From Tetradesmus obliquus (taxonomy: Eukaryota; Chlorophyta; Chlorophyceae; Sphaeropleales; Scenedesmaceae): a stretch of DNA of 64,000 bases. Where the stretch lies: contig CP126191.1 of NCBI GenBank assembly GCA_030272155.1, forward strand, positions 7,462,501-7,526,500, written 5' to 3'. The notes under the pieces are model-generated. The model saw only the letters and a program-made list of their open reading frames with translations. It did not search any database and had not been told where the DNA came from. Positions 56,506-64,000 of this stretch are shown piece by piece. How positions within the stretch are numbered: position 1 is the first letter of the stretch; every line of letters begins with the position of its first letter. The position numbers and the translations under genes are program-made.

Positions 56506-59028
56506 TTACCTGCTGCGGCTGCGGTCTCCACCACGGCGCAGCGGCACCCTGCGCTTGTCGCTGCCGCCACTTCGCCCGCTGCCGCTGCTGCCTCCGCTGC
56601 TGCCTTCACTGCTGCTGCCACTGCTGCTTGTGCTCACGCTCACGCTCCTGCTCGGGCTGCGGCTCGCACTGCGCCTGCGCTGCTCACGTGATGGGCTCCT
56701 GCTCCTGCTGCCACCACGCCTGCCAGCATCACGGCCACCCGCAGCAGCGCCTGCATCCTGCTGCTGGCGGCCCCTGCGCTCACCATCGCTGCTCCTGTGC
56801 CTGCCATCAGCGTGCTGCACATCCCTCCTGTTGCCGCGCTCCTCAACACCACGGCGCTGCTGTTGCTCCCTGTTGGGTAGTGGTGAGAGAGACCGCCGCC
56901 GCTCCCTGGACCTGGACCGGGGCCGCTCCTGCTGCCCTCTGGGTGCTCTTGCGGCACCACCAGCCCTGTCACTGCCGCCCCTGCCTGAGCCCTCAGCCGC
57001 CTCATCACCACGCATGCGGCGGCCCTGCTCCGGCTCCCTAGGCCGCTCGTACCCGGCGCTGCCGCCCCGGCCCCTGCCATCCTCACGCTCGCGGGAGCGG
57101 CCGCGTGCATCCCTGCTGCCGCCCGCCACCTCAGAGCGCATGCGCCTGCCGGAGCCGCCGGCTGCTGCCTCAGCCAGCCGCTGCTCAGCATGGCGCAGGC
57201 CCGATGTCTTGCGCTGCAGCTGCCGCGCCTCCTCATGGTCGCTGTCACTGCCGCTGCCGCGCCACCTGCCAGGGCTCGGGCTCCTGCGCTCCTTGCTGCG
57301 GGCTGCTGCTGCGGGCGGCGGCGATGCACTGCGCTGCCGCAGCCGCTGCTGCGGCTCCCTGCTCCTGCTCCTGCTGGGACTTCTATGGCGGCTGCCATGC
57401 CTGCCACCGTCCCTGTCCATCGGCGGACCAACACCATCAGCAGCAGCCGCAGCAGCACGTGCGCGGCTGCGGTCGCTGCCGCCCCTGGCCGCCTCTGCTG
57501 CTGCTGCCGCGGCCCTGCCGTCTGCCCTGCCATCAGGGCGCTTGCCGTCAGGGCTGTGCCTGCCGCGGCCGCCAGCAGGCCCTGCCCGCTCAGCCACATC
57601 ATCAACAGGGCGCTGCGCCCGCTGCTGCTCCCTGCTGCGCTCCCTGCTGTGCTCCTTGCTGCGCTCCCTGCTGGGGGAGGCAGCACGGCGCTGCTGCTGC
57701 TGCTCGGCTTCCTGCTTGTCGGGCTTGCCGTGCTTGCTGCGCTTGCGAGCAGGCGCCTTACCGCCAGACGAATCGCTGCTGGTGCTGCTGTCACTGCTGC
57801 TGCTGTCACTGCTTGTGTCGCTGCTACTGCTTGTCCCACTGCTGCTGCTGCTGCTGGAGCTCGAGGAGTCTGCGAGTGCAAGAAAGAGTGCAAGAAAGCA
57901 GGGGCGATGCGAGATTTGAGTGAAGGTCAAGCGTGCACGTTAGCTAACGACGAGCCCATGTGCACAGCCGGCAACCGTTTTAAAGTTTCAAATGTGTCAA
58001 TACTTTGCATGCTAATGCACTGCTATGCTGCATTACGATCCTAAATTATTGGCCCTCACAAAACCATACAGGCAGCCACACTACCTGTGAACGGGAAGGC
58101 AACATCCATTTCAAGGAAATCCCCCCAAGCCTTGCATGCATGCCGCACACTGCTCACCTGAGCCGCTGCTGCTGCTACTGCTGCCAGAAGATGTGCTGCT
58201 GGAGCTGGTGTCAGAGTCAGAGCTGCTACTGCTGCTGCTGCGCTTGTGCTTCTTCTTGCGTGCCTTCCTGCGTGCCTCTGCTTCCTGCTTCTGCTTCTCT
58301 TCCAGCTCCTTCTTGCTGTACCGCATCCAATCAGGCACTTCTTCAGGGTTCAAGTACTTGCGCTTGGCCTGCAGGAGCCAAGTGCATCACAGCCCAGGCA
58401 CAGCAACGACAGCGATGAAGCAACAAGGAAGCGGCATGTTGCCATACGTTATGTGTTGAGGTAATCCAGTACCACCTGGCGCACAGGCGACAGAGTGCTG
58501 CGAGGCGCAGCAAAGATCCCGGAACACCCAAACTGAGCATATACAAAGGCAAATATGGGTCATGTTGCATCTGCCAAAGTATAAGCATGCAAGCTGCGGC
58601 ATGTTGCTGCATGATGGCAAGGCAAAGCTTGCTCAGGCAGCTCACCGGGTTGACAAGCGTCTTTGACGCTGACGGCCTTGCCAGGTATGCCGCCTGGCCC
58701 TTACACTCATATGTCCAGTGACCGGTCTGCAAGCACACATATCCTTGTGAGCATGAGTGCATGCATGCGCACATGCACACAACAGCAGCAGCACTGCCTA
58801 GCAGCCCACCTGCAGGCACTTCTGGCACCGTGGCTCTCCAGCTCCTGGCTTGCTGCTGCTCGCCGCCAACGGCTGCACAGGCACAACAGTGTCGAGAAAC
58901 ACGTATCAGCACCAGACTCGCCAGCTCGTAAAGCTCCAAGGCCAATGTGCTGCTGCTTGAACATGCAATGCACATACCTTGGCGAAGCGGCCGCTCATAT
59001 GAGCGGAGCCGCTGCCCAAAAGACTCAT
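56506..59028 (-). CDS. ZCCHC10-like zinc-knuckle protein with long RS domain
   Basis: Exons right to left: 59028-58978, 58872-58810, 58726-58646, 58368-58158 and 57869-56506. Total 590 codons (589 aa). A CCHC knuckle, CQKCLQTGHWTYEC (CX2CX4HX4C), spans an exon junction at residues 33-46. It is followed by the family block GQAAYLARPSASKTL and a basic KKKHKR stretch. NPEEVPDWMRYSKKELEEK follows the knuckle region. The rest is poly-Ser, then about 430 residues of RS/SR, RE and RD dipeptides typical of splicing-associated proteins. Human ZCCHC10 has the same knuckle-plus-Ser-tail plan but is much shorter. A nuclear, pre-mRNA-related role is inferred. The TAA overlaps a potential donor (cagcag|gtaatg), but translation stops there either way. 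Divergent from the next gene. Confidence 0.85.
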
Positions 59029-59474
59029 AGCTTCCGGGTGTCTGCTGTGTCAACCTGCTAGAATGATCGCCTGCTGCTGCCTCAACGGAAGTGCTGTCAC
59101 AGCAATGTGCCTGGCAGCGTTCCCTGTTCACGGTTAGCCCAAACACTGTTTCTGATCCTTGACTTGTTGTCGTTCCCTTTAGCATTCGCACTTGTGACAG
59201 CGTACTGTAGACAACAGGGGGTAAACACCCAAACCATTTGCAACACGATTTAAACAGGAACCCTTGGATGGGTGCATCAAAGCGTGTCGTCACTAAACCG
59301 TTATTCTAGTTAAAACCAACTTTCTTGTGTGTCACATGCTCAGGTTATGCGCTCACCAACAATACACACAGTGCAACCAGCCGTAGGAGCGCCTGCGCAG
59401 GCTATCAACATTACGATTTTCGCTTTGTTTGGCGTCTATTTAGCATTTAAGCAGACACCGGCCGGACCGTCGTG
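59029..59474. promoter_or_regulatory. Divergent promoter spacer, ZCCHC10-like / SP-motif protein
   Basis: 446 bp lie between start codons. The segment at about 59290-59450 is AT-richer (gttattctagttaaaacc; tttagcatttaagc), consistent with core promoter DNA. No specific factor site is claimed. Confidence 0.45.
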
Positions 59475-61423
59475 ATGGAGCCTGTTTTCTCTGGGTTCGG
59501 CAGCCCTGTGGCTAGCCCTGGGGGCTTCATGCCTGTTCAGACGCCTGATGACAAGACGAAGACGAATGGGTGCGTCAATGTGGCGAGGGGAGCAGCGCCA
59601 TGTGCTTGCAACGGCTTCAGGCGCTTCTTACAGCACCCAAACAAGCAGTGCCGCTGTGCCCACCCAGAGGCTCTGCATCAAGTGCTGCGGCAACCTTAAG
59701 TTTACAAGTACCCATGGCCGCTGGTATGACTGCAGGATGTTGATGGACACCAACGCCCAGAGCCCTCTTCTGTTCCAGCGCACTCCTGGCATGGCTAATG
59801 CTCTCACGCCTGCAGCAGAGAGCGGCAAAAGGTGAGCTTGTGATCCGTTGCTTGTGACACCAGATGTGGCAGTCACTGTGCTGAAGTAGGCTGTTTTAAT
59901 AGCCACTGCAGCTTTCTGGCCACGTGCACGTCATGCGGCTCTATAAACATGTGCTGTGCCTGCTTGCTTGTGCAGGTTCAGTGACTGGGTGATGAGCACC
60001 AGCCCATACACTGGGCAGAAGACACCCCCGACTGTGTCCATGATGAGCGTGAGGGCTGATGAAAACACACCACCGCACTTGCAGGATGCAGCAGCAGCAG
60101 GTGAGGCATGCATGCTGTGCCAAAGTTACCAATGCCTGGTGTATTCTTGTGTCTCTTGCTGGTGCTGGCCCTGCTGGTGCTGGCCCTGCATGATTGATTG
60201 CCCCATTTTGCTTGCTGGCTTTCAAGTTTGCTTTACGCACTTGTCCTGCAGGGTCCTGTGGCGGCAAGCAGCACTTTCAGGCATGGCTGCGCGCCACCAG
60301 CAGCAACAGCTACACACCTCGGCGCAGCCCTGGAGCAGCAACACCTCCAGCAGCGCCAGCGCCCACTCCTGCAGGCACCCCCATGAGCGCTAGCGGCCTT
60401 CCAGCATCAGCAGTGTCCCCTGCTGCTGCTGAGCCTCGCTCACGCCCCCTGTTTGACTTGGGGCCCGATGCCTCAGATGATGACTCAGACGAAGCAGACG
60501 ATGAGGCAACAACCACAGTTGGAGCCAACCAGCTTGCTGCCGCTGCAGCTCGCATGCATGCTGCCCTGGCAGCTGTAGCTGGCCGCCACAGCAACGCTGC
60601 AGCTGCAGCTCCTGCAGGAGGTGGTTCAGGCCATGCAATGTCCTTCACACCCCCTAGGGCACCGGCCAACACCCCCCACTGCGGTGGCAGCCCAGCATTT
60701 GCATTGGGCCAGCAGCAGCCGCAGAGCCCGCAGCAGCTGGCTGGTGACAGCCTGGCGACCCCCATGAGCCACCTCAGCATGGCACGCGCAGGTGGCAGCC
60801 ACGGCGCGCACAGCTTTGATGGCTTTGGCTTCCCCAGCCAGCAGCGCGGCGCTGCTGCTCACACAGCAGGGACGCCAGGGCGCAGCCACAGCCAGGCGCC
60901 GCCTGCCAGCCCTGTGGACAAGGTGATTGGGCTGATGATGGGGCCAGGCGCTGGCCACAGCCACCACCAGCAGCAGCAGCGCACGCCCTCCAGGCTGGCT
61001 GCGCCTCCGCCTAGCCCAGAGCAGCAGGTCATTCAGCTGATGGTGCAGCAGCAGCAGGCAGCGCACGAGCTAGCAGCAGGCCCAGTGCAGGACCGCACTG
61101 AACAGCAGGCGGCTGCAGTTGATGCAGCTGCAGCCGAGGAGCAGCAGCAGGATGTGGATGATGCTGAGGCAGGCGATGAGTTCTACAGCGGCAGCGAGTA
61201 CGGGGACAGCTCGCAGAGCGATGACGAGATAGACGTGGCAGAGCTGCAGCAGCTGTGTGGGGCGACAGCTGAGCACGGCACACCCATTGACGATATCATC
61301 GGCATGCTGCTGACCCCTGAGCTGAAGGGCACCAGCTTCACGCCACGCGCCACTGCTGCTGGTGCAGCCGGCGCTGAGGATGGTGTGGGCCCTAGGGTGC
61401 TGTTTGGCGATGATGAGCACTAG
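59475..61423 (+). CDS. Unrecognised Ser/Pro-rich protein with three (S/T)P-x-(D/Q)-x-(V/I)I motifs
   Basis: Four exons: 59475-59569, 59670-59831, 59976-60100 and 60252-61423. Total 518 codons (517 aa), phases consistent; the exon 1-2 junction (aatgg|gtgcgt ... agag|g) is the least certain. I do not recognise the family. The N-terminus is MEPVFSGFGSPVASPGGF. A small Cys-containing stretch follows (CIKCCGNLKFTSTHG...YDC), which could bind zinc. SP/TP sites are frequent (SPLLFQRTPG, TPPRAPANTP), as in CDK substrates. An acidic DASDDDSDEADDE lies near residue 205. Three copies of a hydrophobic motif follow SP or TP at residues 347 (SPVDKVIGLM), 382 (SPEQQVIQLM) and 471 (TPIDDIIGML). The C-terminus is LFGDDEH. 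Probably nuclear or cytosolic and mostly disordered; no function is assigned. Confidence 0.78.
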
Positions 61424-62800
61424 ACCTTGGCTGCGGCTGCCAGTAGCTGTGCCTGCATGCTCAATATTTGGACAGGTTTGGGGCTGGCATGTTATACATG
61501 TTTGTTTGTGCACACTGCTAGACGCATGATGCCTGGCAAGCATGTGGTGCTGACTGTGTGGTATAGGACTTGTCGATCGACAGGTGGCTGTCTGGCAGGC
61601 CACGCCTGGGTCTTGGCAACATTGCTGCTGTGAATGTGTGGCACGCGCTGTTCTGTCTAATGCACGCGCTGTTCTGTCTATAGTGTTCCAAACTGTGAAG
61701 TTCAACTGTGAAGTTCTAGCCCTCTTGCACATGTGCGGCATGCTTCACGTGTCTGGCGCATGACAGCGGCCACCGGCACACTGCTTGTGCATGCTTCCTG
61801 CTGGGTGATTGTAGACTGGTAGAATCCCAGGTGTCAGTGTCCATGGCGGGTTGCCACGCAGCACTGAGTGTTGCTCTGCTGAGCACGTGGTCAGATGGTG
61901 ACAGCATGCCTTGTCACATGCTTGAAACTTGCCACTGATAATATGCCACTGTGACGCAGTATGGTCGACCGTGCGAAGATCAGGTTGAGGTACGGTCATT
62001 GCTGATCGCTATACATGTACTACATGTGTGTTGGTAACACTATCACTACCAATGTTACACTCAGACAGTGTATCAACTGCCTCTGGCATATTGTGTGACA
62101 CTGCGCAAAGCAAAGACCCTCTGCGAACGATCCAGGGCACCATGGCTGCATGGAGGCTCACAACCAGTGGATGACTGTACCCAATAATCTCAGCTTTGAG
62201 TACAGCTGGTATCCTGCTGATAGTATCCTGCCGCCATATGTTTGTCAAGCACATTGGATACTGTGGCATCCATGTAAATGCGGCCATACTATAGTATGAC
62301 TGATAGTATACTATAGTATGACTCAATTCAGATGCATCGCATGCATCAGCCAGGGCACGTGCACATCACTTTACTGCAGCCAATACCATGCGCAACACAT
62401 CCGCAAAGCTGCATCCACTTTAGATGGAATGTATGGACTCAACATTAAAGCCGGTTACTGCTGAGGATGATTGACTGTACAAGTGACTTGATGAGGTCGA
62501 AGAGCATGTGCTCTTGAAGTGGGACTGCAGTGGCAATGCAGCTGACTCTGCGATCGGACAAAAAATGTATGCATGCCTGTGCCTTGCATCAACAGTGTGC
62601 CACCTTTTATAAAGCAACGGTGGCTAGATGCTGCAAGTCCAACTCAGCCGCGTAGACTGCATGCACCCAGCAATGCTCAAACTGCCAGCGACTTTGCTCA
62701 ACATGTGGCTGCACCAGCTTGCAGGCCTGCAACGCACATTGCCTGAAACAACCCGCAGTGTCATGACCTGCAAGTACTCTGCACCTGCCTTTGCAAGCAG
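61424..62800. other. Intergenic, convergent spacer
   Basis: Holds the 3' UTRs of the SP-motif gene (+) and the ankyrin gene (-). AT content rises at 61900-62600. A 22-bp-period palindromic repeat lies at 62286-62324. GCGCTGTTCTGTCTA is repeated near 61647 and 61666. No coding evidence. Confidence 0.6.
62286..62324. repeat. Direct repeat of a palindrome
   Basis: CATACTATAGTATG (62286-62299) is a perfect palindrome. ACTATAGTATGACT recurs at 62289 and 62311, a 22-bp spacing. Confidence 0.85.
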
Positions 62801-64000
62801 TCAGTGCACTAGAGCAACGTGTGCCACAGCTGACATGGTGGCAGCAGCTGCATGGCTATGCGACGGCTTCCCTGTGTTGACAGATGCACCAGGCCTGCGA
62901 ATGGGCTGGCCAGGCTCCTGCTTGGAGAGCTGGTGGTGGTGCTGCTGCTGGCGCGGTGGCTGCCCACGCTGCTTCTGCCGTTGTTGCTGCTGCTGCTGCT
63001 GCTGGTCATGAAGCATTTGACCACTACTACTGTGTTCTTGCACTTGCTGCTGCTGTTGCTCCTGTGACTGCTGCTGCAGCTGCTGCTGCTGCTGGTGTCG
63101 GCACGTTGCCAGGTGTGCAGCCAGGAGAGAGGCCACGCCTGCATGTCCGGCTGCCTGTGCCGCCTGCAGTGGCGATGTACCGCTGATGAAGTGCTGTATG
63201 TGTTTGATGCGTGGCTGCCTGAGCAGCAGCCGCACCACCTCGATGTGGCCACCCCTGCCACCGCAGCAAAGCAAACAGCAGCAACAGGCATTGGCAAGTC
63301 AGGCCACAGCACATGCCCCGTTGCATTCACGTACATGCATTTTTCATAGTAGGCGTCATTTGTCACAACATACAACGCAGGAGAAGACGAGACTATGTGA
63401 TCTCTTTCAACCGGCAAGGCTTACACTGCAGGGCAGGCGAGGCGCTGCGCCTGGCAGCAGCGCCAGCATACCATCAATGTGATATCACGTAGCGATGCCT
63501 GTAAACTACAGCTGAAACATCGAATCACTTGCTCACCTGCTTGCTACCCACAGCGCCGTGCGCCCCTCTTTGTCAGCCCTGTTGACCCGTGCACCACCTG
63601 CCAGCAGCAGCTGCACACACTGCACCCAGCCGCCAGCAGCAGCAGCCAGCAGCGCATGCTCGCCAGCCCCAAGGTCGCTGTTGTGATAGTCTGCATCCAC
63701 ACCTTCTGCCAGCAGCTGCTGCACGCAGCCGGCGCTGCCACAGCTTGCTGCCAGCAGCAGTGCATTTGTGCCGCCCTCATCCACTGCAAAGGCGTCGGCG
63801 CCAGCACCCAGCAGCACCTGCACCAGCAGCAGCAAGTGGATGAGTTGCACCATGTTTAGCAGCACACAGTGCCAGCAGCAGCCAGGAAGCTGGGACGCAG
63901 TGCAGTGCTGGGGTGCACAGCACGGCGCAAACAGCACTTGCAGGAACTGCACCTGGCAAAACTGACAATGCAATCATCAGGAGTGCAGACACTTCTCACA
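62801..64000 (-). CDS. Ankyrin-repeat protein, C-terminal part (gene continues past right edge)
   Basis: Two exons are firm: 63817-63537 and 63254-62801, joined ag|g in phase, with TGA at 62801-62803. About four ankyrin repeats are visible: GGTNALLLAASCGSAGCVQQLL, then GEHALLAAAAGGWVQCVQLLLAGGA, then EGRTALWVASRGGHIEVVRLLL, then GTSPLQAAQAAGHAGVASLLAAHL. A poly-Gln tail of about 110 residues follows, ending near HVALVH. Ankyrin repeats mediate protein-protein contacts; no enzymatic domain is seen. The exon before 63817 must lie to the right. A possible piece (VQFLQVLFAP, about 63915-63950) is not convincing, so 63818-64000 is left unresolved. Confidence 0.8.

Noticed and set aside
56555-57919. 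454-codon plus-strand Leu/Pro-rich ORF opposite the RS domain
   Set aside because: Antisense shadow of RS/SR codons; Leu/Pro/Arg pattern is the mirror of the AGC/CGC triplets.

Overview
This is nuclear DNA from a eukaryote, most likely a chlorophyte green alga. Genes have many GT-AG introns and use both strands. The sequence is GC-rich and full of CAG/CTG triplet runs that encode poly-Q, poly-A and poly-S. Gene content fits a ciliated photosynthetic lineage: a CBP60-like protein of plant type, a Myb protein with three repeats, a siroheme-type methylase with a transit-like N-terminus and a ciliary assembly factor. I lean towards Sphaeropleales or Scenedesmaceae because of the triplet richness, but the sequence alone does not prove it. 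All exon models were assembled by hand from GT/AG sites, frame continuity and family conservation. Every complete model sums to a whole number of codons.

Layout, left to right. 1-2522 (+): 3' part of an unknown multi-pass membrane protein. 3458-5063 (-): CIA30/NDUFAF1 complex I assembly factor, divergent from 5454-9189 (+), a cytosolic-type tryptophanyl-tRNA synthetase. 10499-17861 (+): a 1695-residue R1R2R3 Myb protein. 19152-22250 (+): a four-RRM RNA-binding protein. 22251-26374 is a 4.1 kb gene-poor stretch. 26375-27571 (-): a 66-residue membrane protein spread over five exons, resembling complex I B9/NDUFA3. 28058-30637 (-): an MDR-type dehydrogenase, divergent from 31057-33401 (+), a SUMT-like tetrapyrrole methylase.

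34037-41429 (-): a large P1B copper ATPase, divergent from 42487-47024 (+), a ZMYND10 (dynein preassembly factor) homologue that lacks the MYND finger. 49210-55552 (-): a 994-residue CBP60-like protein. 56506-59028 (-): a ZCCHC10-like zinc-knuckle/RS protein, divergent from 59475-61423 (+), an unrecognised protein with three copies of a short (S/T)P...(V/I)I..(L/M) motif. 62801-64000 (-): an ankyrin-repeat gene cut by the right edge.

The genes do not form an obvious pathway. Recurring themes are mitochondrial complex I (CIA30 and the B9-like protein), transcription and RNA handling (Myb, CBP60-like, RRM, ZCCHC10) and cilia (ZMYND10). Four divergent pairs share spacers of about 0.4 to 1.1 kb. 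No tRNA, rRNA, CRISPR array or intact transposon was recognised.
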